Assembly (NCBI RefSeq): GCF_002979755.1
Contig: NZ_PCPP01000001.1
Coordinates: 280,665 to 344,664 of the forward strand
Source of the DNA: Chryseobacterium culicis
GTDB lineage: Bacteria; Bacteroidota; Bacteroidia; Flavobacteriales; Weeksellaceae
Direction of reading: 5' to 3'
Length of the DNA stretch: 64,000 nucleotides
In this document: in pieces, positions 8,977-17,912 of the stretch
Numbering within the stretch: position 1 is the first letter of the stretch
Layout of the letters: each line of letters begins with the position of its first letter
Notes under the pieces: model-generated
What the model was told of the DNA's origin: nothing
Databases searched by the model: none
Seen by the model: only the letters and a program-made list of their open reading frames with translations
Position numbers and translations under genes: made by a program

Positions 8977-9717
8977 ATGAACAGGGAATTAATTTTTTTA
9001 AGAGCATTTGCCTTTACAGCGGTCATTGGAATTGTATTTTTAACTGCTTCCGCCTTTAAAAAAGACGGAAATCAGAAGTTTACTGAAATAGATGTAGAAA
9101 GAATCAATATTGTAGAAAAAGACGGTACGGTAAAAATGATCATTACCAATGTGGATAAATTTCCCACAGGGGAAGATAAAATAAACGGCAGTCCTACCAA
9201 TAAAACGAGAAAAAAACGTTCAGGTATGCTTTTCTTCAATGAAGACGGAATTGAATGTGGAGGCTTTATTTATGACGGACAGAAAAATCAGAATGGCCAC
9301 AGTTCGGGATTGTCTCTTACCTATGATCAATATGATGGTGATCAGGTCATGCAGATTTTAACTCAGGATTATAAGAAAGGAGATAAGAGAGTGGTCTCCA
9401 GCGGACTTTATTTTAATGATCGTCCGTCAAAAGAATCACAACTCAAAACAGGAGAAATCATGGCAGAACTGAATCAGATAAAAGATCCGGAAGCCGCTCA
9501 GAAAAAATACAAAGAATATGAACAACAGGGACTGATTGGAGGTGCACCAAGAATGATGCTTGGAAAAACCAAAGATGAACATAACGGACTGTTCTTATTT
9601 GACAGTAAGGGTAAACCAAGAGCCAGATTCTGTGTCGATAAAAATAATGAAGCAAAACTGGACTTTTTAGATGACAACGGAAATGTTACCTCATCATTTC
9701 CGGAAAAGAAAAAATAA
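8977..9717 (+). CDS. N-terminally anchored or exported protein of unknown function
   Basis: 246 residues from the ATG at 8977. This start is preferred over the in-frame ATG at 8911 because it places a hydrophobic segment (residues 5-22, FLRAFAFTAVIGIVFLTA) at the N-terminus. The remainder is hydrophilic and built from repeated strand-like units (ERINIVEKDGTVKMII, SGMLFFNEDGIECGGF, NGLFLFDSKGKPRARF, AKLDFLDDNGNVTSSF), suggesting a beta-rich, possibly repeat-based fold on the outside of the inner membrane. No enzyme motif was seen. Confidence 0.75.
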   Translation: MNRELIFLRAFAFTAVIGIVFLTASAFKKDGNQKFTEIDVERINIVEKDGTVKMIITNVDKFPTGEDKINGSPTNKTRKKRSGMLFFNEDGIECGGFIYDGQKNQNGHSSGLSLTYDQYDGDQVMQILTQDYKKGDKRVVSSGLYFNDRPSKESQLKTGEIMAELNQIKDPEAAQKKYKEYEQQGLIGGAPRMMLGKTKDEHNGLFLFDSKGKPRARFCVDKNNEAKLDFLDDNGNVTSSFPEKKK

Positions 9718-9730
9718 TAATACAAAAAAC

Positions 9731-9758
9731 AGCCCTGTAAAAATATAGGGCTATTTTT
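9731..9758 (+). terminator. intrinsic terminator
   Basis: AGCCCT pairs with AGGGCT around an AT-rich loop and is followed by ATTTTTG. It lies between the anchored protein and the two-component pair. Confidence 0.7.
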
Positions 9759-9783
9759 GTAAAAAAATCCCCTTATAAAACTG

Positions 9784-10806
9784 ATGAAAACCATTTTGAA
9801 ACAGATGCATCAAAACAGGTACTTCCTTCTGTTTATTCTTTTGTTTGCTTATGTACAGTCTATTCACACCCGCATAGGAATAAGACGAACACTGGACTGG
9901 TATATTTTTACTCCTGAAGCGGCCGTTGTTACTCTTATCAGTGCCTGTATCCTGTTTTTTGTGATTGATTTTTTCATTAAAAACTGGCAAAAGTCATCAA
10001 CGTTTAGTGCAGCTGAAATCCTTAAAATATTCAGCTTTTCCCTATTAACCTACCTTTTGGTGATGAAAATAATAGGGTTTTTGATTGCTGTTATTTTTGG
10101 AAAAGTGGAGAAAAATTTCAATCAGGAAGTTGTTATTCTTTCTACCTTTTCAGATTTGATAGGAGGGTTTATTTATGGAAGTTTTTTTCTCGCATACCGC
10201 TACTACAAAAAGAATACGGAATATCAGAAACAATTGGCTCTTTATGATCATGCCCTGTCTGAAAGTAAAATTAATCAACTGAAAACACAGCTTAATCCTC
10301 ATTTTTTATTCAATAATCTCAACATTCTGGATCAGTTAATAGAAGAAGATAAACACAAAGCATCAGATTTTCTCAATGAATTTGCAGAGATATACCGGTA
10401 TGTTTTAGAGGTTTCTGATAAAAAGACCGTGTTTGTAGAAGAAGAACTGGCATTTGCAGAGAAATATTTTAATCTGATACAGTATAAATATGGAAATGCT
10501 TATTCATTAAAAATAAATCATATCAGATCATCGGGGAAGATCATTCCGCTTTCCCTGCAATTGCTGCTTGAAAATGCAGTTCAGCATAATCTGGGAACAG
10601 CTGTAAATCCTGTTTTGATCACCGTAGAAATAGATAAAGAAATCAGGGTTTCCAATACCAGAATACCCAAGCGAAACAGTAAAAAGACTTCAGGAAGAGC
10701 GCTCAGTAATCTTAAGGAGCAGTATACGCTGTTAACGGATCGGCAGGTAGAAATTATAAAATCAGAAACTGAATTTTCAGTGGTCATTCCCATAATTCCA
10801 GCATAA
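9784..10806 (+). CDS. LytS/YehU-type sensor histidine kinase
   Basis: 340-residue inner-membrane kinase. About four membrane segments lie in residues 10-150. A short coiled linker leads into the His_kinase box QLNPHFLFNNLNILDQL near residue 170, where the His is the phospho-acceptor, then an ATPase region with N-box LLLENAVQHN near residue 260. The C-terminal ATPase lobe is short, as is normal for this family. It sits 3 bases before a LytTR response regulator gene, forming a typical Bacteroidota pair. The signal sensed is unknown. Confidence 0.92.
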   Translation: MKTILKQMHQNRYFLLFILLFAYVQSIHTRIGIRRTLDWYIFTPEAAVVTLISACILFFVIDFFIKNWQKSSTFSAAEILKIFSFSLLTYLLVMKIIGFLIAVIFGKVEKNFNQEVVILSTFSDLIGGFIYGSFFLAYRYYKKNTEYQKQLALYDHALSESKINQLKTQLNPHFLFNNLNILDQLIEEDKHKASDFLNEFAEIYRYVLEVSDKKTVFVEEELAFAEKYFNLIQYKYGNAYSLKINHIRSSGKIIPLSLQLLLENAVQHNLGTAVNPVLITVEIDKEIRVSNTRIPKRNSKKTSGRALSNLKEQYTLLTDRQVEIIKSETEFSVVIPIIPA

Positions 10807-10809
10807 AAT

Positions 10810-11577
10810 ATGATAAAAGTTGTAATCATCGAAGACGAAATTCCGGCAAGAAATAAATTAAAACGTTTCATCAGCGAACTGGAAAAACCCGTGGAAATTG
10901 TTTCGGAAATAAGTACTGTAGAAGAAGCTATTGCTTTTCTTAAAAACTCAGCGGTTGACCTGATTTTTTCTGATATTGAATTATTAGATGGAAACGCCTT
11001 TGAAATCTATGACCAGGTGAATATTTCATGTCCGGTTATCTTCACTACCGCGTATGACAGTTTCTGGATGAATGCCTTTGAAAGCAACGGGATTGAATAT
11101 CTTTTAAAACCGTTTTCGCAGAGCCGTTTTCAAAAGGCTTGGGATAAATTTATTCTATTGGGAAATACAGCATCAGAACCGGAGGATGTTTTGGTAAAAC
11201 TTCAGCAAATGCTGAATAACAGCCCTGTGGAGAAAAACTATAAGAAACGATTTTCGGTCAGCTCACATCAGGGAATCTATTTTATCAATACGGAAGACAT
11301 TACGTTCTTTGAAGCGGAAGAAGGGATTGTCTTTGCTTTTGACACAGCAGGAAAAAAACACGTGTTGAATGAATCTACTTTGAAAGAAATTGAAACCCAG
11401 CTCAATGCTTCAGATTTTTTCAGGATCAACCGGAGTGCACTCGTTCAGAAAAAGTATATTGAAAGAATAGAACGTTACAATAAGAATACACTTTCCGCCC
11501 AGATAAAAGGTCAGAAAGATCATCTTATTACAAGCCAGAGCAATACATCTGCTTTCAGAAAATGGATTGAAGAATAA
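10810..11577 (+). CDS. LytTR-family response regulator
   Basis: 255 residues. The N-terminal receiver domain (residues 1-120) has acidic pocket EDE at 8-10, phospho-acceptor Asp in LIFSDIELLDG near residue 56, and the conserved Lys in YLLKPFSQ near 102. A C-terminal LytTR DNA-binding domain spans about 150-255 (GIYFINTEDITFFEAEEG, then FFRINRSALVQKKYIERIE). It is the partner of the adjacent kinase. Targets are not evident; the direct-repeat sites such regulators use could not be identified by eye. Confidence 0.93.
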   Translation: MIKVVIIEDEIPARNKLKRFISELEKPVEIVSEISTVEEAIAFLKNSAVDLIFSDIELLDGNAFEIYDQVNISCPVIFTTAYDSFWMNAFESNGIEYLLKPFSQSRFQKAWDKFILLGNTASEPEDVLVKLQQMLNNSPVEKNYKKRFSVSSHQGIYFINTEDITFFEAEEGIVFAFDTAGKKHVLNESTLKEIETQLNASDFFRINRSALVQKKYIERIERYNKNTLSAQIKGQKDHLITSQSNTSAFRKWIEE

Positions 11578-11595
11578 AACCGATTTCCTGTTCAA

Positions 11596-12057
11596 TTAAA
11601 TGGTGAGTCCGTGGTTGTTTTTCACTTCAGCCATGACAAATGTACTGTGGGTACTCCCGATGGAATCTACAGATCCCAGTTTATTAAATACGAAATCCTG
11701 GTAATGTTTCATATCTCTTACCTGAACTTTCAGAAGGAAATCAAAATCTCCGGAAATATTGTAGCATTCGGCAACTTCTTCAATCTCCAGAATTTCTTTT
11801 ACAAAGTCATAGCCTACAGATCTGTCGTGAATTTTCAGCTTGATTTGGCAGAAAACGGTAAATCCACGGTTGAGTTTTTCAGCATCCAGAACGGCTGCAT
11901 ATCTTTTAACAAACCCTTCCTGTTCCAGCCTTTTTACTCTTTCAAAAACCGGTGAAGTAGAGAGGTTCACTTCTTTAGCAAGTTCTTTAACGGTTAGTTT
12001 GGCATTCTTCTGGAGCAGCCTGAGCAGCTGTACATCCTTATCATCGAGTTGTTCCAC
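11596..12057 (-). CDS. Lrp/AsnC family transcriptional regulator
   Basis: 153 residues. The N-terminal winged helix (about 1-60: DVQLLRLLQKNAKLTVKELA, then STSPVFERVKRLEQEGFV) is followed by an AsnC/RAM effector-binding domain with FDFLLKVQVRDMKHYQDFV. These regulators bind amino acids and form octameric discs. The gene diverges from the riboswitch/metE unit across about 560 bases. A TATATTTG -7 box (12097-12090, reverse strand) lies upstream, overlapping a TGATT-N5-AATCA palindrome that could be an autoregulatory site. Control of metE is possible but not shown. Confidence 0.92.
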   Translation of the reverse strand: MEQLDDKDVQLLRLLQKNAKLTVKELAKEVNLSTSPVFERVKRLEQEGFVKRYAAVLDAEKLNRGFTVFCQIKLKIHDRSVGYDFVKEILEIEEVAECYNISGDFDFLLKVQVRDMKHYQDFVFNKLGSVDSIGSTHSTFVMAEVKNNHGLTI

Positions 12058-12076
12058 AGAATATTATTCTTTTAAA

Positions 12077-12091
12077 TGATTAAAACAATCA
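12077..12091. promoter_or_regulatory. candidate Lrp/AsnC operator
   Basis: TGATT, five bases AAAAC, then AATCA: a perfect short inverted repeat touching the reverse-strand -7 box TATATTTG of the Lrp gene. Lrp-type proteins bind degenerate palindromes of about 15 bp. Inferred from position only. Confidence 0.35.
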
Positions 12092-12159
12092 AATATATAG
12101 AATTATATGCTTTTATTTTTATTTTTAAAAGTTTATTTTGCTTAATTTTTCCTTATTTA

Positions 12160-12189
12160 TTGTGCTTTTATTCTGTATTGCTAATTTTA
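12160..12189 (+). promoter_or_regulatory. promoter of the riboswitch-metE transcript
   Basis: TTG at 12160-12162, 19 bases, then TAATTTTA at 12182-12189, one base away from the TAnnTTTG consensus. It lies about 90 bases before the riboswitch core. Confidence 0.6.
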
Positions 12190-12279
12190 CACAAAATTAA
12201 AAACTTTTACTGATGACAATTGTTAAAGGTAAAAGTACAGTTCTTTATAGATACTTCATCAAACAGGAAAGGTTTTACT

Positions 12280-12425
12280 TAAGGTAGATTAATAGGGAAT
12301 CGTGTGCAAATCACGAGCTGTCGCGCAACTGTAAGTAACACACCAAAAGTTTTTGTCTTTGTATATCCACTGCCAAAAGCGGGAAGGATGACGGAAACTG
12401 TTACAAGTCAGGAGACCTGCCTTTA
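12280..12425 (+). promoter_or_regulatory. cobalamin (B12) riboswitch upstream of metE
   Basis: The order of conserved elements matches the cobalamin riboswitch: P1 arm AAGGTAG at 12281, AATAGGGAA, GTGCAAATCACGAGCTGTC, CGCGCAACTGTAA (B12-box half), CCACTGCCAAAAGCGGGAAGG, and the 3' signature AAGTCAGGAGACCTGCC, whose CTGCCTT closes P1. It should bind an adenosyl- or methylcobalamin form and repress the B12-independent enzyme when B12 is available. About 190 bases separate it from the metE ATG. A short hairpin GCTTT/GAAGC with TTTT at about 12439-12461 is a possible expression platform, but it is weak. Confidence 0.93.
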
Positions 12426-12616
12426 CTGAATTGACAATGCTTTCGCGGGCTGAAGCTTTTGGGTCATACAGATGATAGATCAGATTCATGTATTTTTCTT
12501 TATGAAGGAAATGCACAGTCTGCTATGTCATTACTTTCCTGAAACTTCTTCCGCTAAAACATAACGAAGCATTTTAAAGCACTTTCCTATTAAGTTTAAT
12601 TAAAAAGTTTAAAAAA

Positions 12617-14920
12617 ATGCAAACTCACATTCTGGGCTATCCGCGTATTGGTAGCAAAAGAGAACTCAAAAAAGCCTGCGAACAATATTGGTCAGGTAAA
12701 ATTCTTTTGGAAGAACTTCTGAATACAGGGAGAACTCTCTGTAATCAAAACTGGAATATTCAGAAAGAAGCCGGTATAGATCTTATCCCGTGCAACGATT
12801 TTTCCTATTATGATCAGGTATTGGATATGAGCCTTGTAGTAGGAGCAATTCCTTCGCGTTACCATGAGGTGGTGCTTAAAAAGAACAATTCTGAGCTGGA
12901 TCTTTATTTCGCGATGGCAAGAGGATATCAGAAAGAAGGGCTGGATATTACAGCAATGGAAATGACCAAGTGGTTCGATACCAACTATCACTACATTGTC
13001 CCGGAATTTTATAAAAACCAGCAATTTAAATTAAGCTCAGATAAAATTTTCAATGAATTTGCCGGAGCAAAACAGGCGGGTATCAATGCAAAACCTGTAA
13101 TTATCGGACTTGTTACTTATCTGTTATTAGGAAAAGAAAAAGAAGAAGGATTTGATAAACTGGATCTGGCTGGAAATCTTCTTTCTGTATATACGGAAAT
13201 TTTAACCAAACTTCAGGAGCAGGGTGCTGAATGGATTCAGTTTGATGAACCTTTTCTGGCACTGGATTTAACTGAGAAAGCAAAAGAAACCTATCTTTCT
13301 GTGTATTCAGAAATAAGAAAACGTTTCCCGAAACTGAAATTCATTGTTGCCACTTATTTTGACGGATTAAAAGATAATGCATCGCTTGCTGTTTCACTTC
13401 CGGTGAACACTTTGCATATCGATTTGGTTAGAAATCCGGAACAGTTGGATGGTATTTTGAATAGTATTCCGGAAAACCTAAGCCTTTCGTTAGGAGTAAT
13501 TGATGGCAGAAATATCTGGAAAAACGATTTTGAAAAGTCATTGTCTTTCATCAGAAAAGCTGTTGACAAATTAGGCTCTGAAAGGATTTTGATTGCACCG
13601 TCATGTTCATTGATTCATTCTCCTTGCGATCTTGATTTTGAAACGAACCTTAATCCTGAGATTAAAAACTGGCTTGCTTTTGCTAAACAGAAAGTAGAAG
13701 AAGTGGTAACGCTTAAAGAGCTGGTATCAGGAACAGAAAAAGAACATATTCTTGAAGTATTTGAAGAAAATAAAAAAGCCATTGAAAGCAGAAGAACCTC
13801 TTCCCTTATCCACAATGATCAGGTAAAACAAAGATCAAATGCGGTCACTGAAAAGGATGCACAAAGAATAAATACCTTCAAAACCCGTAAAGAAGAACAG
13901 CAGCAAGTCCTGCAGCTTCCTTTGTTTCCCACTACAACAATCGGGTCATTCCCGCAGACAACAGAGGTAAGAAGCTGGAGAGCTAAATTCAAAAAGGGAG
14001 AACTTACTGCGGAGCAATACGATATTTTATTAAAAGAAGAAACTCAGAGAACCATTCGCTGGCAGGAAGACATCGGAATTGATGTATTGGTGCACGGAGA
14101 ATTTGAGCGTAATGATATGGTGGAATATTTTGGAGAACAGCTGGAAGGATTTGTGTTTACCAAAAACGGATGGGTACAGAGCTACGGAAGCCGTTGTGTA
14201 AAACCTCCTGTGATCTTTGGTGATGTTTCCCGCCCGACTCCTATGACGGTGTATTGGTCTCAGTATGCCCAATCTCAAACGGAAAAATGGGTAAAAGGAA
14301 TGTTGACTGGTCCTGTGACGATTTTACAGTGGTCTTTTGTACGTGATGATCAGCCTCGTTCAGAAACATGTAAGCAGATTGCACTGGCAATCCGTGATGA
14401 AGTAGTGGATCTGGAAAAAGCAGGAATCAGAATTATTCAGATTGATGAACCTGCTATAAGAGAAGGGCTTCCTCTAAGAAAAGCAGACTGGCAAAACTAC
14501 CTGAAATGGGCTGTGGAAGCTTTCAGAATTTCAGCAAGTGGAGTGGGAGATGCTACGCAAATTCATACCCATATGTGTTATTCAGAATTCAATGATATTA
14601 TTGAAAATATTGCGGATATGGATGCAGACGTGATTACCATAGAATGCTCCCGTTCTCAGATGGAACTGCTGAATGCCTTTGCAGATTTTAAATATCCGAA
14701 TGAAATTGGTCCCGGAGTATATGATATCCACTCACCAAGGGTTCCGTCAAAAGAAGAAATGATTGAACTGTTGAGAAAAGCACAGAACGTAATTCCTGCC
14801 AACCAGCTTTGGGTAAACCCGGACTGCGGACTGAAAACAAGACACTGGGAAGAAACAGAAAAAGCTTTAATAGCAATGGTAGCTGCTGCTAAAGAAGCCT
14901 CAGTAGAATACGCACTTTAA
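12617..14920 (+). CDS. metE: cobalamin-independent methionine synthase
   Basis: 767 residues, full length for MetE (5-methyltetrahydropteroyltriglutamate-homocysteine methyltransferase). The N-terminal barrel starts LGYPRIGSKRELKKA. The catalytic C-terminal barrel starts TTTIGSFPQT near residue 440. Zinc/homocysteine residues are visible: His and Cys in IHTHMCYSEF near 655, ITIECSRS near 675, and the Cys in NPDCGLKTRHW near 740. It transfers methyl from folate to homocysteine in the cytosol. Control by the upstream cobalamin riboswitch is the textbook arrangement and implies that the genome also has a B12-dependent route. A strong terminator follows. Confidence 0.98.
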   Translation: MQTHILGYPRIGSKRELKKACEQYWSGKILLEELLNTGRTLCNQNWNIQKEAGIDLIPCNDFSYYDQVLDMSLVVGAIPSRYHEVVLKKNNSELDLYFAMARGYQKEGLDITAMEMTKWFDTNYHYIVPEFYKNQQFKLSSDKIFNEFAGAKQAGINAKPVIIGLVTYLLLGKEKEEGFDKLDLAGNLLSVYTEILTKLQEQGAEWIQFDEPFLALDLTEKAKETYLSVYSEIRKRFPKLKFIVATYFDGLKDNASLAVSLPVNTLHIDLVRNPEQLDGILNSIPENLSLSLGVIDGRNIWKNDFEKSLSFIRKAVDKLGSERILIAPSCSLIHSPCDLDFETNLNPEIKNWLAFAKQKVEEVVTLKELVSGTEKEHILEVFEENKKAIESRRTSSLIHNDQVKQRSNAVTEKDAQRINTFKTRKEEQQQVLQLPLFPTTTIGSFPQTTEVRSWRAKFKKGELTAEQYDILLKEETQRTIRWQEDIGIDVLVHGEFERNDMVEYFGEQLEGFVFTKNGWVQSYGSRCVKPPVIFGDVSRPTPMTVYWSQYAQSQTEKWVKGMLTGPVTILQWSFVRDDQPRSETCKQIALAIRDEVVDLEKAGIRIIQIDEPAIREGLPLRKADWQNYLKWAVEAFRISASGVGDATQIHTHMCYSEFNDIIENIADMDADVITIECSRSQMELLNAFADFKYPNEIGPGVYDIHSPRVPSKEEMIELLRKAQNVIPANQLWVNPDCGLKTRHWEETEKALIAMVAAAKEASVEYAL

Positions 14921-14950
14921 AAAACTTTAAAATAATTAGATTCAATAATT

Positions 14951-14991
14951 CAGATCGTGTCATGATTTTATGGCACGATCTGTTTCTTTTT
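14951..14991 (+). terminator. intrinsic terminator of metE
   Basis: CAGATCGTGTCAT pairs with the downstream arm TGGCACGATCTG around an AT-rich loop, followed by a T-rich tail. Confidence 0.88.
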
Positions 14992-15079
14992 AAAGAGTTA
15001 AAATAGAGGTGAGAGATACGAGTCCATTCATTTTTATATTCTATTTTTGCATCCGGTTATGTTTTAAAAGAGATCTAAG

Positions 15080-15877
15080 TTATTTGGCCTGTAATGCACT
15101 GGGTGGATAGCCAAACTGTTTTTTAAATGCAAAAGAGAAATGGGACAGATTTTCAAATCCCAGATCCAGATAAATATCAGAAACTGATCTGCCTTTTTGG
15201 GTAAGTAAAAAATGAGCTTCCTTCAGTCTTCGAAGCTGCAGCCATTGTCTTGGAGGAATTCCAAAAATCTTTTGAAAATCTCTTTTAAATGCAGACAGGC
15301 TTCTTCCCGTTAAATAAGCAAAACGCTCTACATTGACATTGAAATGGAAATTCTTATTCATAAAAGCTTCAATATCTATTTTATAAGGTTCAGAAAAATC
15401 GAATAAAATATTCTTAAGGCCGGGATTATGATTGAGCATGAGAAGTAAGGCTTCCTTTTGTTTGAGGCGCAGAAGCTCTGTGGAAGAAGGAAGATTCTCA
15501 TAAGCGAGGAGTGAATACATAAAAGCTGTTAATGCCTTTTGATCCGGTTTTATAAAGGCCGGGATATTATCTTTTTTCTCTGCCTGATATCCGTATTCAC
15601 GGCTGAAATCACGTAAGATGGCTTCGTCAAAATAAATGGTTACGGTTCTTATTTCACCGTCTTTAGGTGGATATTTTGCAAATTTTAATAAACGGTTTTT
15701 CCTTGCAGAGTAGAGTTCTCCTTCTTTAAATATCGTCTTTGTAATCCCGTCATTCAGTTCCATTTCCCCGGAAAGAACAAGCCCCAGACTGTGAATCCGT
15801 GCAAACTGTTCACCTTCCCTGAATTCTGAAAAATGACAGGAATAATTGATGGGTAAAGGAATATTATTTTCGCTCAT
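15080..15877 (-). CDS. AraC family transcriptional regulator
   Basis: 265 residues. The N-terminal 160 residues form a cupin-like sensing region (HSLGLVLSGEMELNDG, EGELYSARKNRLLKFAKYPP). Two helix-turn-helix units fill the C-terminus: FAYLTGRSLSAFKRDFQKIF with PPRQWLQLRRLKEA, then VSDIYLDLGFENLSHFSFAF with FGYPPSALQ. It sits about 115 bases downstream of the aldehyde dehydrogenase gene on the same strand, so it may be co-transcribed with that gene or regulate it. The inducer is unknown. Confidence 0.92.
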   Translation of the reverse strand: MSENNIPLPINYSCHFSEFREGEQFARIHSLGLVLSGEMELNDGITKTIFKEGELYSARKNRLLKFAKYPPKDGEIRTVTIYFDEAILRDFSREYGYQAEKKDNIPAFIKPDQKALTAFMYSLLAYENLPSSTELLRLKQKEALLLMLNHNPGLKNILFDFSEPYKIDIEAFMNKNFHFNVNVERFAYLTGRSLSAFKRDFQKIFGIPPRQWLQLRRLKEAHFLLTQKGRSVSDIYLDLGFENLSHFSFAFKKQFGYPPSALQAK

Positions 15878-15944
15878 AGTTCAGGCGGATATTTCTGGGT
15901 GGATTCTTCTTCAAACTTACAAAACTTTTTTAGGATCATAGAAT

Positions 15945-15984
15945 CTTCACAGCAAAACGATCCTGAGAACATTCTGCTGTGAAG
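15945..15984 (-). terminator. possible terminator of the aldehyde dehydrogenase gene
   Basis: CTTCACAGCA (15945-15954) pairs with TGCTGTGAAG (15975-15984), a perfect 10-bp stem with a 20-base loop. The U tract on the reverse strand is weak, so it may attenuate rather than stop. Confidence 0.5.
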
Positions 15985-15993
15985 AAAATACTA

Positions 15994-17409
15994 TTAGGAA
16001 AGGATTGCTTTAGGTTCTAAATAGGCTTCCAGCCCAAATACACCATACTCACGTCCGATACCGCTCTGTTTAAAGCCTCCGAAAGGGGCATAAGGATCAT
16101 GGGCAAACCCGTTAATACAGATTCTTCCGGCATCAATCTGTGTTGCCACACGCTCTGCATGTTCTTTATCGGCAGAACTGATGTAAGCTGCCAGGCCATA
16201 AGTGGTATCATTGGCAATGGCAATGGCTTCTTCTTCATTAGTGTAAGGAATAATAGACAGGACAGGTCCGAAAATTTCCTCCTGTGCAATACGCATATCA
16301 TTGCGAACATTGGTAAAGATGGTTGCCTTTACAAAATTACCTTTTTCAAGACCTTCCGGTTTCCCTTCACCACCAGCGAGAAGAGTAGCACCTTCTTCCT
16401 GTCCAAGGCGGATATAACTTTGTACTCTGTCAAATTGTTTAGCGCTTACCATTGGCCCTACAAGAGTATCTTCATCATTTGGGTTTCCTACTTTTACCTG
16501 TTTTACAGCTTTTTTAGCAAGTTCATTCACTTCATTCAGCTTATTTTTTGGAACAAGCAATCGGGTAGGAGCAATACATGCCTGCCCATTGTTCATATAC
16601 GCCCCGAAAACTGCCATAGGAATTGCTTTATCAAGATCAGCATCTTCAAGGATAATATTAGGAGATTTTCCACCGAGTTCTAAGGTGACTCTTTTCATGG
16701 TATCAACCGCTCCTTTGGCAATTGCTTTTCCTGTAAGGGTGGATCCGGTGAAAGATATTTTAGCAATATCCGGATGTTGGGTGATTTCATTGCCCACTAC
16801 ATTTCCTAATCCGTTTACAATATTGAATACGCCCTCTGGTAGCCCTGCTTCATGAAAACATTCAGTAAGAATCTGGGTTTGCATAGCACTCATTTCACTA
16901 GGTTTGATAACGGCTGTACATCCTGCAGCAATGGCGGTAGCCAGTTTATTACAGATGAAACTGTTGCTGGCATTCCATGGAGTAATGATTCCTACAACGC
17001 CCAAAGATTCAAAACGTACTTTAGAATTTCCGACTGTTTTTTCAAAGTCATAAGATTCCAGAGTGGTAATCGTGCTGGTAAAAGCTGATATGGCATTCTG
17101 AACACTCATTCTGCAGAATTGTAATGTTCCTCCGTATTCATTCACCATGACGGATACAAGTTCATCTTCACGTTTGCTTACTGCTTCATGCAGCTTTTTA
17201 AGAAAACGGATACGTTCTTCTTTCGTTGTTTTTGAAAATGTAGCAAAGGCTTTTTTTGCTGCTGCGATGGCCATTCTGGTGTCTTCTTCATTTCCCAAAA
17301 CTACCTCTCCGGTTTTTTGATTGGTAGAAGGATTTATAAGATCAAAAGTTTCTGTTCCTTTTGGCGTAACAAATTCGCCGTTGATGTAAATTTTATTTAT
17401 CTGTACCAT
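15994..17409 (-). CDS. NAD(P)-dependent aldehyde dehydrogenase
   Basis: 471 residues, standard length for the ALDH superfamily. Seen: cofactor region ITPWNASNSFICNKLATAIA (about 142-161), SFTGSTLTGKAIAKGA, catalytic Glu in LELGGKSPNIILEDADLDKA, catalytic Cys in NNGQACIAPTRLLVP near residue 279, and C-terminal EEIFGPVLSIIPY with PFGGFKQSGIGREYG. It oxidises an aldehyde to an acid in the cytosol. The substrate class cannot be fixed by eye. An AraC regulator gene lies downstream on the same strand. Confidence 0.95.
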   Translation of the reverse strand: MVQINKIYINGEFVTPKGTETFDLINPSTNQKTGEVVLGNEEDTRMAIAAAKKAFATFSKTTKEERIRFLKKLHEAVSKREDELVSVMVNEYGGTLQFCRMSVQNAISAFTSTITTLESYDFEKTVGNSKVRFESLGVVGIITPWNASNSFICNKLATAIAAGCTAVIKPSEMSAMQTQILTECFHEAGLPEGVFNIVNGLGNVVGNEITQHPDIAKISFTGSTLTGKAIAKGAVDTMKRVTLELGGKSPNIILEDADLDKAIPMAVFGAYMNNGQACIAPTRLLVPKNKLNEVNELAKKAVKQVKVGNPNDEDTLVGPMVSAKQFDRVQSYIRLGQEEGATLLAGGEGKPEGLEKGNFVKATIFTNVRNDMRIAQEEIFGPVLSIIPYTNEEEAIAIANDTTYGLAAYISSADKEHAERVATQIDAGRICINGFAHDPYAPFGGFKQSGIGREYGVFGLEAYLEPKAILS

Positions 17410-17912
17410 TTTGATGATTTTAATACCACAAAGTTCGGCAGAAATGAAAAGGATGAGTTTGTTGTATAGTTCAAATTTTGTTTGTTGTATGGTTCACTTT
17501 ATAACCTGTGGATTTTTATTTTTTTGAATTTAAATGTCAAAATGCCCTGTTCTTCGATAAAATTGACTACTTTTATCATAACCAAGTAAATAACTCGTTT
17601 TGAGAACAACTCTTAAACTTATTATCGCTTAGTATCAGTCTTCGTAACCACAGGCTGATCGTTCTTTCGTTTGGGTAATTCTCTATCCGAACTGGTTTTC
17701 ATTTCATCATATTATTCACTGCATTGCCCGCAACGGGTAGCTGTATCTGCTATTTTGGTTTTGACAATTACTATTGATCAGGAACCAAAATATATGGCAA
17801 ACTATACCTTGAGAAATAATCTTTAAGTTAAAAGCCGATGCATGTAACATCCTTGTAATGCGTGAATAATAGGAAAAAATCCAACAAAGAATAATAAGCG
17901 CAATTATAAGTA
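17410..17912. other. 503-bp intergenic region, no gene identified
   Basis: It lies between the divergent aldehyde dehydrogenase and DUF1062 genes. Only short reading frames without family features are present. A small CCCG-CAA-CGGG hairpin sits near 17727. No clear two-part promoter or RNA gene was found. Confidence 0.4.

Noticed and set aside
11611..12079. Forward frames across the Lrp gene
   Set aside because: They are shadows of the Lrp/AsnC gene, which has full family motifs on the reverse strand.
12289..12516. 75-codon reverse frame
   Set aside because: It lies antisense to the cobalamin riboswitch and its spacer; the RNA explains the conservation of this stretch.
16099..17088. Several forward frames of 78-194 codons
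   Set aside because: They are antisense to the aldehyde dehydrogenase gene and lack family features.
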